Shown: positions 53,190 through 62,773 of the stretch, piece by piece
How the letters are laid out: every line of letters begins with the position of its first letter
Position numbering within the stretch: the first letter of the stretch is position 1
Assembly (NCBI GenBank): GCA_036337295.1
Contig: JAYZEN010000001.1
Span: 930,001-994,000, forward strand
DNA: 64,000 nt
Reading direction: 5' to 3'
Source of the DNA: Ketobacter sp036337295
GTDB lineage: Bacteria > Pseudomonadota > Gammaproteobacteria > Pseudomonadales > Ketobacteraceae
Made by a program: the position numbers and the translations under genes
Notes under the pieces: model-generated
What the model was told of the DNA's origin: nothing
The model's database searches: none
What the model saw: only the letters and a program-made list of their open reading frames with translations

Positions 53190-53906
53190 TTAACGAAACA
53201 CCGCGCCGCTGCCAGCAGCGCCCGTCAGATTGTCGCCACGCAGGACCGGCAAACCAAATTGTTCGATCAAGGTTTCATTGTGGGTCACTACGATCGCACT
53301 GACCTGATGGCGCCCCACCACGTCCAACATTTTCTCAAACAGACGCTGGCCATGATACGGATCAAGTGCGGCCGTGGGTTCATCCGCCAACAACAACGAG
53401 GGCTCATGGGACAGCGCCCGCACAAACGCCACCCGTTGCCGCTGCCCCACAGACAATTCCCGGGGTTTGCGTGCCATCAGTTCCGTTACTCCCAGGGCGT
53501 CCGACAACTCCGCCAGCAACGCGCTCTTGGGCGGCAGGCCATTGAGTTGCCGCGGCAGCAGTAAGTTCTGCGCCACCGTCAGAAACGGCAGCAAGCCACC
53601 GGTCTGCAGTACAAAGCCAATGTGACGGGCCCGAATCTGCGCCAGTTGATCCTGGCGGGAATCCCGGATCAACTGCGCGATATCGATGGAGGATGCAGCG
53701 CTTGATGGTGTGAACTGAAAACGTTCAACACGGTGCGGGGCCAGGACCAGGCCGATCATTTCTAGAAGGGTGCTTTTTCCGGTGCCGCTCAAGCCGGCAA
53801 TGGCCAGGGTTTGCCCCTGCGCCAGCTGCAGGCTGGGGAGCTGGATGGAAAAGGCATCGCCACCCTGCCCCCTGGTCATGTTGAGCCCTGCGATCTCCAG
53901 CATCAC
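53190..53906 (-). CDS. tagT: ABC transporter ATP-binding protein (TagT-like)
   Basis: A 238-residue nucleotide-binding subunit of the LolD/MacB class. Walker A is AGLSGTGKSTL, the signature is LSVGQRQRVAF, and Walker B with the catalytic Glu is LLLADEPTAALD; the H-loop is IVVTHNE. It powers the FtsX-type permease encoded next. GTG 53906 (ATG 53903 is equally possible) directly follows the VWA stop, implying tight coupling. By fold and neighbours it corresponds to TagT. Confidence 0.92.
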   Translation of the reverse strand: MMLEIAGLNMTRGQGGDAFSIQLPSLQLAQGQTLAIAGLSGTGKSTLLEMIGLVLAPHRVERFQFTPSSAASSIDIAQLIRDSRQDQLAQIRARHIGFVLQTGGLLPFLTVAQNLLLPRQLNGLPPKSALLAELSDALGVTELMARKPRELSVGQRQRVAFVRALSHEPSLLLADEPTAALDPYHGQRLFEKMLDVVGRHQVSAIVVTHNETLIEQFGLPVLRGDNLTGAAGSGAVFR

Positions 53907-55997
53907 TCAGGGCAACATTTCCAGTGGCACCGGATAGACATGCTCACGGGGGTCACTGCCCTCCGCCAGCGACACCCAGCGATCCACATCGTCGTTGTAC
54001 TTGCGATAATATTTCAGCTTGGTATTCAGGCGCCGGATGAATTTTTCCTGTTGCAGGCCGCTCCAGCTTTTCCAGGTCTCTTCATCCAGCATGAGGACTT
54101 CACTGAGATAGGGCAGGCCTTCAATGTATTCCCCCATTAACCCCATTTCGCTGAGGGCAGTGGACTCCGCCTGCTTGACCTGATTCGCGTCCTTACCCAT
54201 GGTGGCAGACAAGGACTGCAGTTTCTTGAACATGTCGGTGGGCGAGATCAAACCCTGGTTGGCGGCGTCGGCGATCTGTTTCACGATGTCGCTGAGATCA
54301 CTCAGCTGACTCTTGGTTAACAGCACGCGTACATCCACCGTGGGCTTGGTCTGCTCCACAATATCGCGATCGCTGATCCAGCCTTCAAACACATTAGGGG
54401 CTTTCGTCCCGGTGACTTCCCCCAGGTAAGCCAACTGCATGGCGTGCCCGAGCAACAAGGTGTCCTGCAGTAGCTGTTCTTCTTCGGTATTGTCCGCACT
54501 CACCGGCGGCGCAGGCTTTTTGCTGCGGCCGTATTCCGGATTGGCATTCAATGCACTGCCCGCCGCCTGCTCACCGGAGTAGGCCAGTTTCACCTGGGCG
54601 GCGATGGCTTCCGCCAGGGCATCCACCTTGCGGCCGAAGCGATCCACATCTCCGGCTTCCACCGGAAAGTAGAGGGGCTTGTTAAGAACAGCATTGTGGG
54701 TCAGCTCGGAATATTGCTGTTCCGCTTCAGCGTGATTGTTTTTCCCACTGGGGGTTTTCAGGTGCAAGGCATAGATGGCCACCCCACGATAATCCGCCTC
54801 CAGCTTCACCTGACTGGCACTGAGCCCGGTGCCGGACAGCGCGTCGTCACCGTCCAGCGCGCCGGCATCCGTCACCAGAATCAGGTAGCGGGCGCCAAAC
54901 TCATTCCATTTCACCTCATCCAGGGCTTGCATGACACCGGCATAGGCGTCTTCATTAAATGCCTTGCTGGAAACCGACGCCGGCTTCAGGGTTTTCACTT
55001 TTTCCAGAAAATCCTTACCGTCTTTGACCGTCACCGGGTCCACATACATTTTTGACACGTATTCCAAACCGGGGGCCGCCGCCACACTGGAACGATAGGC
55101 CACCAGCCCGAACTTCACCTTGTCCAGCAGCTCTTTCTTTTCAATCACCTGGTAGATGTTGTTGATCGCCTCTTTGGTGCGCTCGATGTACGGACCCATG
55201 GAGATGGTGGAATCAATCACAAACACGATGGAGGCGGAAAAACCCTTGAACAGGTTTTTCGCGTTTTCATTGGTGGCTTTGGGCTTGGCATTGCCGGTGG
55301 CAGCGGACTTGGCACCGGCGCCGTCCTGTTTGGAAACCGACGCCACTTTCAGAATCCGGGCCCGATAGCCCTGCTCGGTGAAGGTTTCTTCCGCTTCCAT
55401 CACCGGTAACAGATAAAAATTTTCTTCCAGGCTGACCTGGTATTCCGGCTCGCGGGAAACCACCTGCGGATGCCGGCCCTTGGTGTCCACTTCCTGCAAA
55501 ATGGCCTGGAAAGGCGCCTCTGGTTCCTCCTCGGCGAACAGGTCATCCAACGGCGCCCGCTGTTTGAAAAACAGCAGTGGATGGCGGTCCGCCGGATTGG
55601 TGAAGGCCAGGGTCATTTGCATGTTCCAGGGCACCGTGCAGTCCGCCTTCATCCAGCCACTGGTGTTGCCATAACTGTCGGGGCCTACCTGCAGCCACTT
55701 TGCACCATTGAACTCCTGACGCTGGTAGACATAGAAACGGGTGAAAGCCGGCTGCGGCTTACCGCTGCGGCTGCTCATCTGCTCCGTCAGCTCGCAGCCG
55801 GGCACGGTCAATACCCGCTGGTAGATGGAGGTTTTGTTTTCCACTTTGAGCGGGGTTGCCCCATAGGCACTGTGAGCGCTGAACAGACTGGCCCCCAATA
55901 TCAAAGGGCCCACAACAATCACAGGGGCCATAACACGCGGCTTCAGCAGGGCAGGACTAAAAACCGCAGCGGCAATTCGACGTACTATGTGCTTCAT
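53907..55997 (-). CDS. secreted von Willebrand A protein, PpkA-periplasmic-domain-like
   Basis: A 696-residue protein with a long N-terminal signal/anchor (about 1-47). A region resembling an SH3b module follows (YVYQRQEFNGAKWLQVG...GWMKADCTVPW). A VWA domain spans about 255-430, with MIDAS motif VFVIDSTISMGPYIERTKEA and a downstream acidic VTDAGALDGDD loop. The C-terminal third is helical. The same order of SH3b-like and VWA domains is, to my recollection, the periplasmic half of PpkA, the type VI threonine kinase; the cytoplasmic kinase domain is missing here. It directly precedes the TagTSR-like genes, as ppkA does, so it may be the sensor on which that complex acts. Confidence 0.85.
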   Translation of the reverse strand: MKHIVRRIAAAVFSPALLKPRVMAPVIVVGPLILGASLFSAHSAYGATPLKVENKTSIYQRVLTVPGCELTEQMSSRSGKPQPAFTRFYVYQRQEFNGAKWLQVGPDSYGNTSGWMKADCTVPWNMQMTLAFTNPADRHPLLFFKQRAPLDDLFAEEEPEAPFQAILQEVDTKGRHPQVVSREPEYQVSLEENFYLLPVMEAEETFTEQGYRARILKVASVSKQDGAGAKSAATGNAKPKATNENAKNLFKGFSASIVFVIDSTISMGPYIERTKEAINNIYQVIEKKELLDKVKFGLVAYRSSVAAAPGLEYVSKMYVDPVTVKDGKDFLEKVKTLKPASVSSKAFNEDAYAGVMQALDEVKWNEFGARYLILVTDAGALDGDDALSGTGLSASQVKLEADYRGVAIYALHLKTPSGKNNHAEAEQQYSELTHNAVLNKPLYFPVEAGDVDRFGRKVDALAEAIAAQVKLAYSGEQAAGSALNANPEYGRSKKPAPPVSADNTEEEQLLQDTLLLGHAMQLAYLGEVTGTKAPNVFEGWISDRDIVEQTKPTVDVRVLLTKSQLSDLSDIVKQIADAANQGLISPTDMFKKLQSLSATMGKDANQVKQAESTALSEMGLMGEYIEGLPYLSEVLMLDEETWKSWSGLQQEKFIRRLNTKLKYYRKYNDDVDRWVSLAEGSDPREHVYPVPLEMLP

Positions 55998-56017
55998 GTA
56001 AACAGGTTCCTCGGTGC

Positions 56018-57061
56018 TCAGGGCCTCAATGCTTGGATACGCTCTTTGGCAACGGCATTTTCAGCGTCACGCTCGAGTACCATTTCATACCAATAGATCG
56101 CCGTTTCCCCATCCGGTTTGTCAATACAGCCACCTTCCTGATGGAACTCCGGATCGTATTCCTTGCCGTAGGCCAGCGCCACATCCGCATCCCCACCCTG
56201 GGCTTTGAAGGCATAGATGCGCTGCACCACACCACAGCGTTCTGCTTTCTTGGCCATTTCAATAACCTCGAATACGGCGTCTGAATCCGGTGCGCTTCTC
56301 AGGCAGCCCTGCACAAACAACAGGTCGTCCAGATCTTTGAGTGATTCGACGCTGCACTCGCCAACAACGCTGGGACTGGCGCCATTGTCACCGCTCAAGG
56401 TTGACTTATCCTTTAACAGGAAAAACCAGGCCAGCCCGGCCAGGATCGCCAACAACAGCAACAACCCCAGGACCCAGGGCAGTTTGGATTTTTTCTGCGC
56501 TGGTTCAGCCGCAGGCGGCTCCACCACCGGGGGTGCCACTGGCGGCGGTGGCTCGGCCTCCTGCTCTTCCTTTTCTTCTTCGGGTTCCGGTGCAGGCGGT
56601 TCCGGTTCAGGATCTGGAATGGGTTCCGGTGCCGGTGGTTCGGGTACAGGTTCGGGCACGCTCACCGGGGGCGGCGGAAGCGGCACTGGTGTTGGAATCG
56701 GGGGTGTGGTGGTGCTGGCCGCTTCCGAGGACAGAATATTGCCCCGCATCTGCACCCCACCTACATCGACATGGCTGCCGCATTTCAGCTCCAGGCGAAA
56801 TTGCGATTGGGAGCCCTTCACCAGCGGATCAATCAGCCAGGGCCCCACGGTGCCCTGCAGCAATTCATCGTCAAAGCTGAGGCCGGCGATGCTGTGCCAC
56901 TCCTGGGAGGTGGTCCAGTCGCCGCTGACCGCCAGGTAACGCTCGTCCTGATTGCGTTGTATCGACAATTCCAGGTCATCTTCGCCCTGGCTCCAGCCCT
57001 TGATTTTAATGTCGCCGTAGCCGGGCCCCTGGGCGGAGGGGTGCAATTCTATTCTTAACAT
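56018..57061 (-). CDS. bitopic membrane protein with Pro/Glu-rich linker
   Basis: A 347-residue protein. The N-terminal ~115 residues form a soluble beta-rich domain (GDIKIKGWSQGEDDLELSIQ; VKGSQSQFRLELKCG). A Pro/Glu-rich, strongly acidic linker (about 120-195) with VPEPVPEPPAPEPIPDPEPE-type repeats follows, then a single transmembrane segment (LPWVLGLLLLLAILAGLAWFFLL). The C-terminal ~120 residues are probably periplasmic and helical, with several Cys and a Sel1/TPR-like ending. It lies between srfC and the VWA gene with 17- and 20-bp gaps. I recognise no named family; by position it could link the cytoplasmic Srf proteins to the periplasmic VWA/Tag part. Confidence 0.8.
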   Translation of the reverse strand: MLRIELHPSAQGPGYGDIKIKGWSQGEDDLELSIQRNQDERYLAVSGDWTTSQEWHSIAGLSFDDELLQGTVGPWLIDPLVKGSQSQFRLELKCGSHVDVGGVQMRGNILSSEAASTTTPPIPTPVPLPPPPVSVPEPVPEPPAPEPIPDPEPEPPAPEPEEEKEEQEAEPPPPVAPPVVEPPAAEPAQKKSKLPWVLGLLLLLAILAGLAWFFLLKDKSTLSGDNGASPSVVGECSVESLKDLDDLLFVQGCLRSAPDSDAVFEVIEMAKKAERCGVVQRIYAFKAQGGDADVALAYGKEYDPEFHQEGGCIDKPDGETAIYWYEMVLERDAENAVAKERIQALRP

Positions 57062-57078
57062 TATGCTGTCATTAACTC

Positions 57079-59787
57079 CTAAAGCTCACTGGCGGTGAAT
57101 TTGCCGATGATCACACCCAATTGCTGATTCTGATCCGGGGTGATTTCACGTCCCGCACTGTGACCGGCATTGGCCTGCGCCACCTGGGAAAACGCCACCA
57201 GCCAATCTGCCAGATAGGCCGCCGAAAAGTTATAGGGCTGCGGGGTCAACTGCGGCAACTTACCTTTGGCGATGGCCGCCGGTGGCTGGAAAATTTTGGT
57301 GCCGCGATTCACCAGACTCGCCGGCCGCTGCTCCAGATCCACGCCCAGAAATCCCAGCCAGGCGATAAAATCGCCCAGTTGAGCGCGCACCGCCAGAATC
57401 TGCCGCTCCACCAGCAGGTCCCGCTTGGTGGCATCCTGATCTACCTGACCCACGGTACGCAGCAACATGGCTTCCAGGTTCACGCGGTTTGCCGCCGTCA
57501 CCAGCTCATCCACAATGGCTTCCACACTGCCCACCGGAAATCCCAGATAGCGGATCAGGCTGTGCTGCTCGGTGATGCTGCGGATGTGATTGATCCATTC
57601 CCGTACCACTGCTTTGGCAAACTGGGCGTCACCGGAACTGGTGGTCTGGGTGGGCGCCTCATCCAGGGCGGCATCATCCGCGGCACCGCTCAGATCCATG
57701 TCGAAATCCATATTGAGAAAATCGCCGCCGATGGAGATGGCACCGGGATCTTCCGCCGCCACCGGATCCGACGCCTGGGATTGGGCCGCCACTTCATCAT
57801 CCACCCGCAGGTACAGGGAGCGCAGCATGTCCTCCGGCAATTGCAGGCGCGCCATAAACTCCCCCAGCAGCATGATTCTGGGCTTCACCTCATCGAACAC
57901 CTGCTGCGCCAGTTTCTTTTTCTTCTCCACTTCACTGGCGCCTTCGGACATGAACCAGGGGCTCAGGCGCAGGTCCACCAGGTCGTGCAACAGATTCTGC
58001 AACTGCTCGTCGAGACGCTCCAGCTTCACCGACTGCAACGCCACGGTTTTCAGATACGCTGCCACCCGGCCAATGCCACCGTCGTTTGCCGCCAGCATGG
58101 CTTCCCAGGCAGCTTCCGGATCGCTCACGTGCTGCTTCACGTTTTCTTCATGGGCAAAGGTGCGCTTCATGATCTCCAGCTGCGGCTTGGCGGAACCGGC
58201 TACGCCGATCTCGCGGGCGCCTTCCAGCTCCAGAAACGCCACCGGAAAACCGGGCTTGCGCACCAGGAAGGTATTGGCGAACGGCTTTTGATCCACCCAC
58301 TCCTGCATCCAGGCAAAGGAACCGAATTTCTCCAGCATGGCGGCTTTCATCATGCCATCCCAGGCACCGGGCAGATTCTCCTCGCTCATGTTGAGCTGAT
58401 TCACCACCCGCTTGTCGAACATGGTGACCGCCCACAGCAAGCCGGATTGCCGCTTGGCGCGCACGTCCGGTGTTTCCCCCTGGGTGCGGTTGATCCACTC
58501 CGTCAGCACCGGCCCCACGTCTTCCACGTCAGACTGTTTGTCCGACGGTGTACACACAATCAGGATGTTCATTTCCTGGGAATCCGTGTAGCGTTCAAAC
58601 AGATAGGCTACCTTGCCCCGCAGCAACAATTCCGACACCGGGTTGACGCCAGCCTTGGCTGCGGAACTGCGCATTTCATCGATGGAGCCGTGATCCTTGC
58701 GGCCGCGATACCCCGGAAAATCCAGCAGATCCACGTCCTCAAAAATGGGCTCCTTGGTTTTTTCCACCAGGGGAAACACCATTTCCACCGTCAGCGCCGC
58801 CAGCATGGCCGCCGACACACTCACCGGGGCCAACACCTCAGCTGCCACAACGGGGCACACCGACAATGAGTGGTCGTCACTGGTACCGATACGGCCGAGC
58901 ATGTCCACGTTCATGATGCTGTCCGCCTGGGACAAAGTGCCCTGGGCCGTGGCAGACACCAGTGCCTCCAGCGGCGCATACACGGTATCGGCGTTGCTCA
59001 GGCTGTCCAACAGTGTGGAAAACTGCACGTAGGTTTCAGAAAATTCCGGGATCTCGCCCCACAGAATCGAAAACAGCTCAGCACGATCCCGGGCCGACAA
59101 ATAAGGCGCCAGCCCCACCGCCGTCGGCCAGTAATATCCGGACAACGCTCTTGAGGTGGAAGAAAACCGATCGCTGAGATAGTCCCAGATATCCACCACA
59201 TCGTCTTCGTTGATGCCTTTACAGGGGGCCGCCTGCTTGCGCTGCGACAACGCCTTCAGCTTGGTGCGGATGTGCTGGTCGTTGTAGTCGTAATTGAACT
59301 TCTCGTGATTGAAATCCTTGAAGAATGAGTTGGTGAACACCTTCACCAGGTCCGCTTCGGAAAACAGTTTCAACTCGATGGGAAAATCCGCTGGTCCGGC
59401 GTTGGCGGTACGACTGAAGCGGGTCACCAGGCCCGTGGCTTCCTTACCGCCCCCGGGGGGATTCACATGATCGATAAAGTCCAGCCGTTGGGGACCGTAC
59501 TGGGTTTCCAGCTTGCCGTTGTCACCGGCCGCCAGGGCCGAGATCAGATAGGATTTACCGGCCTGGGACAGGCCGAAAAAACCCACCGTCATGGGTCGAT
59601 TGGAAACCGTGCCCAAACGCCGCGCCATATTGCGGGCTTTGCGCAGGCGCAGAATCAGGTGATCGGCTTCGTTGTCCAGCCGTGGCGCGTTGACTCTTAC
59701 TTTCTCAACCCAACTGACCGCTTCACCGGCTGCATCCCGAATGGAGGCCCAGCGCTGGGTTAATTGTTCGGCGTTGATATTGCTCAT
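57079..59787 (-). CDS. srfC: SrfC-family virulence factor, P-loop GTPase-like
   Basis: A 902-residue cytoplasmic protein of the SrfC family (named after SsrB-regulated factors of Salmonella). A Walker A P-loop GLSQAGKS lies at 72-79, and a DxPG-type switch motif near 357 (DVDLLDFPGYRGRKDHG) resembles dynamin-like GTPases. The rest is mostly helical. No signal peptide or membrane segment is present. ATGA overlap with srfB indicates coupling, and the two proteins probably form one complex. The biochemical role of SrfC is not established. Confidence 0.92.
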   Translation of the reverse strand: MSNINAEQLTQRWASIRDAAGEAVSWVEKVRVNAPRLDNEADHLILRLRKARNMARRLGTVSNRPMTVGFFGLSQAGKSYLISALAAGDNGKLETQYGPQRLDFIDHVNPPGGGKEATGLVTRFSRTANAGPADFPIELKLFSEADLVKVFTNSFFKDFNHEKFNYDYNDQHIRTKLKALSQRKQAAPCKGINEDDVVDIWDYLSDRFSSTSRALSGYYWPTAVGLAPYLSARDRAELFSILWGEIPEFSETYVQFSTLLDSLSNADTVYAPLEALVSATAQGTLSQADSIMNVDMLGRIGTSDDHSLSVCPVVAAEVLAPVSVSAAMLAALTVEMVFPLVEKTKEPIFEDVDLLDFPGYRGRKDHGSIDEMRSSAAKAGVNPVSELLLRGKVAYLFERYTDSQEMNILIVCTPSDKQSDVEDVGPVLTEWINRTQGETPDVRAKRQSGLLWAVTMFDKRVVNQLNMSEENLPGAWDGMMKAAMLEKFGSFAWMQEWVDQKPFANTFLVRKPGFPVAFLELEGAREIGVAGSAKPQLEIMKRTFAHEENVKQHVSDPEAAWEAMLAANDGGIGRVAAYLKTVALQSVKLERLDEQLQNLLHDLVDLRLSPWFMSEGASEVEKKKKLAQQVFDEVKPRIMLLGEFMARLQLPEDMLRSLYLRVDDEVAAQSQASDPVAAEDPGAISIGGDFLNMDFDMDLSGAADDAALDEAPTQTTSSGDAQFAKAVVREWINHIRSITEQHSLIRYLGFPVGSVEAIVDELVTAANRVNLEAMLLRTVGQVDQDATKRDLLVERQILAVRAQLGDFIAWLGFLGVDLEQRPASLVNRGTKIFQPPAAIAKGKLPQLTPQPYNFSAAYLADWLVAFSQVAQANAGHSAGREITPDQNQQLGVIIGKFTASEL

Positions 59788-62753
59788 CGAATTACGCTTC
59801 CACTATCCAACCAATATTGAGTTTCGCCCAGCCCGGCGTCCGTGAGGGTGTTGAGTTGCAGCTTCAGGCTTTTGGTTTTCACCGCCCCGGCATCCGACTC
59901 CACCGCCACAATCACAAACTTCTCGGTGCCCGCAGCATCGCCGCGACGGCTGCGTTCATTCCGCAGACGCACTTTGAGCACCGTGCCCTGCTCGGCCATC
60001 TGCCGCTTCACCTTGTCGTCTTCGATGCTCAGGGTGTACAGCGGGGCCGCCCCCCAACGCTCGGCCCCCAATTGGCGGAAGCCCAGGCGCATGGGCCCCC
60101 GCACTTCAAAGCTGGTTTCCGGCAGTTCGTAATCCGGGTCGTCCAGATCGATGTCCTCATAAAACACGTTACTGTTCTTCAGCATATTGTTGTTGTCGAT
60201 CAAGCCCAGGTGGCGCACGGTGGAATAGGGTTTCAGCGCCGCCGCCCGGAAGAAAAACTGGGACAGGTTGGGCGCCATGGCACACAACATGGCCCCCACA
60301 GCAGCGGTGGTTTTGGGATCGTCGATGCGCCCCTGTTTATGGAACGGATACCACCCTCCGGCACGATAGCCGTGCAATGGAAAAATACGATTCACCGGCA
60401 CCGGCAGCAGGGATTTCAATACCGCCTGCACCCCGGGCAGGCGGGAGGGCCTGCCCGTCAGCAACAACACGTCACACTGGTAGTAGTACACAATCTCACC
60501 CAGCGCTTTCAGGGTCTTACAAATATTGAAGCGGCCGTTCAGGAACGCCTCGTGCACCTTGCGCAGATTGATGGGCAGCTCCACATTGAGAATATTGAAA
60601 TCCGACACCGTGGACTCAGGATGAGTCACCACCGCGTTGTTGAAATAATGCAGCACGCGATCCGTTGGGTGTTCGTAACGGGAGATAAAATCGCCTATGG
60701 TGACTGCCCCCAGATTGCCCGGTTCAACAGGATCAAACTTTTCATAGGCGGACAACATTTCCAAACCAATGGGGCTCAGAATCTGCAATGACAGTTGTTG
60801 CCGCAACACTGCCTCCTGTACCACCACCGGCTCGCTGCCGATCAGCCGTGACAGCAAAGGTTGCGGATCGCGGATACCGGTTTCCTTCAGGCGCTGTGCT
60901 AACACCGGCACCACAAACAATTGCAGCATTTCCAGCAGGATGTCATCCCCTGCCACCTTGAAGCCGTCGCGGAAGCGCTGTTCCGGCACGATAAAGGCGT
61001 TACTGCTGCGGTCGTCATCCAGGCCATAATCGTTGATCACCAGATCCGTAGTGCCGCCGCCGATGTCGATGGACGCAATGGTCAGTTTTTTGCGGGTGTC
61101 GGCACTCTGCCGGGCCAGAGTGGCAAAAAACTCCTCACGCCGGCCGGCAAAGTTGTTCTGGATTTCACTGAACAGATACACCACCTGTCCGCAGGTGGCC
61201 TCGTCCCATTGGATGTGCACATCCGGAAACGCGGGCCAGGCTTTTTGCTTGCCCTCCTCATCCATGTCCTCATCTTCCGGATGCCAGCCCAGGCTTTTCC
61301 AGACAATACCCAACGCCTGCTCCACCCGTTTGCGCAGAATTTCCTTCTCCGGTTTGGGCATGGAGGGCGGCACGGTCAACACGATGGTGCGCAAGTGACG
61401 GGGCATCTGCGCGTGGCTCATTTTGTTGCGTTGGCTGGGGCTGTTGATCTGCATCAGGGCCTGGGCGATCACTTCCGACAGCATGAACGTCATCACCGAG
61501 CTGCGGGAATAATGAGGCCGGAACACCGGCAGGCGGTCCGCTTCCGGCACCGCAAACAAGGCTTCACCCTGTTCGTTGATCAGGTTCGCCACCGGCGCCG
61601 CAGTGGCATAGGGTTCAGAGTCGGACTTCACAAACGCGCAATTGAAACGCCAGCCCGGCTCGTAATTGTTTTCATCCCACAGATAGCGTTTGGGGCTGGA
61701 CAATCCGGTGGAGCCTTCCGTCCCCTTACGCTGGCTCGCCAGGCGCCGCGCTTCGGCCCCCACCCGCACAATGGTGGGCCACATAAACGCATTGCTGCGA
61801 CCGCTTTGCACTGAATAATGATCCTTGCCGAAATTTGCCTGACTGAACTCCACCCGACTTTCAAACGGCTCTGAATACACCTGGGATGGATTGGTCAAAT
61901 CCCTCAGCTCCAGCTCATAGCGTTTGTGCAGCGTATCTTTTTCCTGGGGGTGATTTTCAATGAGGATGCCGCAGGTGCGGGAGTTGCCCACATCCAGCAC
62001 CATGTCCACCGGAATGGGTTTCTCCAGGTCGGTGGCGGTGTTGGTGGTGATCTTGTATTCGTGATCCGGCAGTTTGCTGCCGATCAGATACAGCAGGTTG
62101 AGATAATGGGCCTGGTAGTAGAACTCCTTGCACTCGTCCTCAATGTCATCCTCCTGCATGCCAAAGCGGGAGCCGGCCTGTTCCGAGAACACTTCCTGCA
62201 ACCAACTGTTGACCCAGGGCAATTCCAGAAACCAACCCATTTCATTGGCGCGGTGGGCCAGGCTGAACACATGCCCGGCGCTCACATCATCCCGGGTCGG
62301 GGCCAGATAGGAAGTGTCCCGCAACACGTCAAACACCTGGGTATCAAAAGCAATGGTGATCCAATGGGTGTTGCCGTCCCGGTCCTCACCTTCCGCCAGT
62401 TCGCGAATCCGCGCCCGCGCCCAGTTGGTGGGCCCTTCGGCAAAACGCCGCGGCGGGGTCAGACGGAAGAACGGCACCGGCAGCCAGGTGTCCGACAGCA
62501 GCTTCAAAGACTGGTCGATGGGCACGCTGATGGAGGGCTTGATGGACTCGCCGGGTTGCGACGGATGGAAAAAAATATCCTTGCGATCATCGTATTCCAG
62601 CCGGGCCACAGACAGATTACTGATCTGGGGCGCGAACTCACCAATGGCTTCACGTTTCAGATCCAGCTTCACCGCAAAATCGACAAACTGAATGCTGCTG
62701 CCCTGAATCAGGGTAATCACTTTGTCTTCAAATGCTTTAATGGTTGGCAGCAT
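59784..62753 (-). CDS. srfB: SrfB-family virulence factor, Hsp70/actin-like ATPase
   Basis: A 989-residue cytoplasmic protein of the SrfB family. It shows the three ATP-binding elements of the actin/Hsp70 fold: phosphate-1 DVGNSRTCG (about residue 252), phosphate-2 IASIDIGGGTTDLVI (about 560), and the adenosine motif LLTGRPSRLPGVQAV (about 763). The N-terminal ~240 residues are a family-specific domain. It overlaps srfC by 4 bp. SrfB probably uses ATP to regulate or assemble the complex with SrfA and SrfC; the mechanism is unknown. Confidence 0.92.
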   Translation of the reverse strand: MLPTIKAFEDKVITLIQGSSIQFVDFAVKLDLKREAIGEFAPQISNLSVARLEYDDRKDIFFHPSQPGESIKPSISVPIDQSLKLLSDTWLPVPFFRLTPPRRFAEGPTNWARARIRELAEGEDRDGNTHWITIAFDTQVFDVLRDTSYLAPTRDDVSAGHVFSLAHRANEMGWFLELPWVNSWLQEVFSEQAGSRFGMQEDDIEDECKEFYYQAHYLNLLYLIGSKLPDHEYKITTNTATDLEKPIPVDMVLDVGNSRTCGILIENHPQEKDTLHKRYELELRDLTNPSQVYSEPFESRVEFSQANFGKDHYSVQSGRSNAFMWPTIVRVGAEARRLASQRKGTEGSTGLSSPKRYLWDENNYEPGWRFNCAFVKSDSEPYATAAPVANLINEQGEALFAVPEADRLPVFRPHYSRSSVMTFMLSEVIAQALMQINSPSQRNKMSHAQMPRHLRTIVLTVPPSMPKPEKEILRKRVEQALGIVWKSLGWHPEDEDMDEEGKQKAWPAFPDVHIQWDEATCGQVVYLFSEIQNNFAGRREEFFATLARQSADTRKKLTIASIDIGGGTTDLVINDYGLDDDRSSNAFIVPEQRFRDGFKVAGDDILLEMLQLFVVPVLAQRLKETGIRDPQPLLSRLIGSEPVVVQEAVLRQQLSLQILSPIGLEMLSAYEKFDPVEPGNLGAVTIGDFISRYEHPTDRVLHYFNNAVVTHPESTVSDFNILNVELPINLRKVHEAFLNGRFNICKTLKALGEIVYYYQCDVLLLTGRPSRLPGVQAVLKSLLPVPVNRIFPLHGYRAGGWYPFHKQGRIDDPKTTAAVGAMLCAMAPNLSQFFFRAAALKPYSTVRHLGLIDNNNMLKNSNVFYEDIDLDDPDYELPETSFEVRGPMRLGFRQLGAERWGAAPLYTLSIEDDKVKRQMAEQGTVLKVRLRNERSRRGDAAGTEKFVIVAVESDAGAVKTKSLKLQLNTLTDAGLGETQYWLDSGSVIR

Positions 62754-62773
62754 AGGGTTTCCTTATTCCGTCA

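Noticed and set aside
56500..56710. Repetitive plus-strand sequence as a noncoding repeat array
   Set aside because: The repetition comes from the Pro/Glu-rich linker codons of the minus-strand protein, not from an independent DNA repeat or CRISPR array; unit lengths are irregular.
57121..58869. Long plus-strand open frame (582 codons) opposite srfC
   Set aside because: Antisense shadow: His/Gln/Arg-rich with no domain pattern, while srfC carries a clear P-loop and a DxPG motif on the minus strand.
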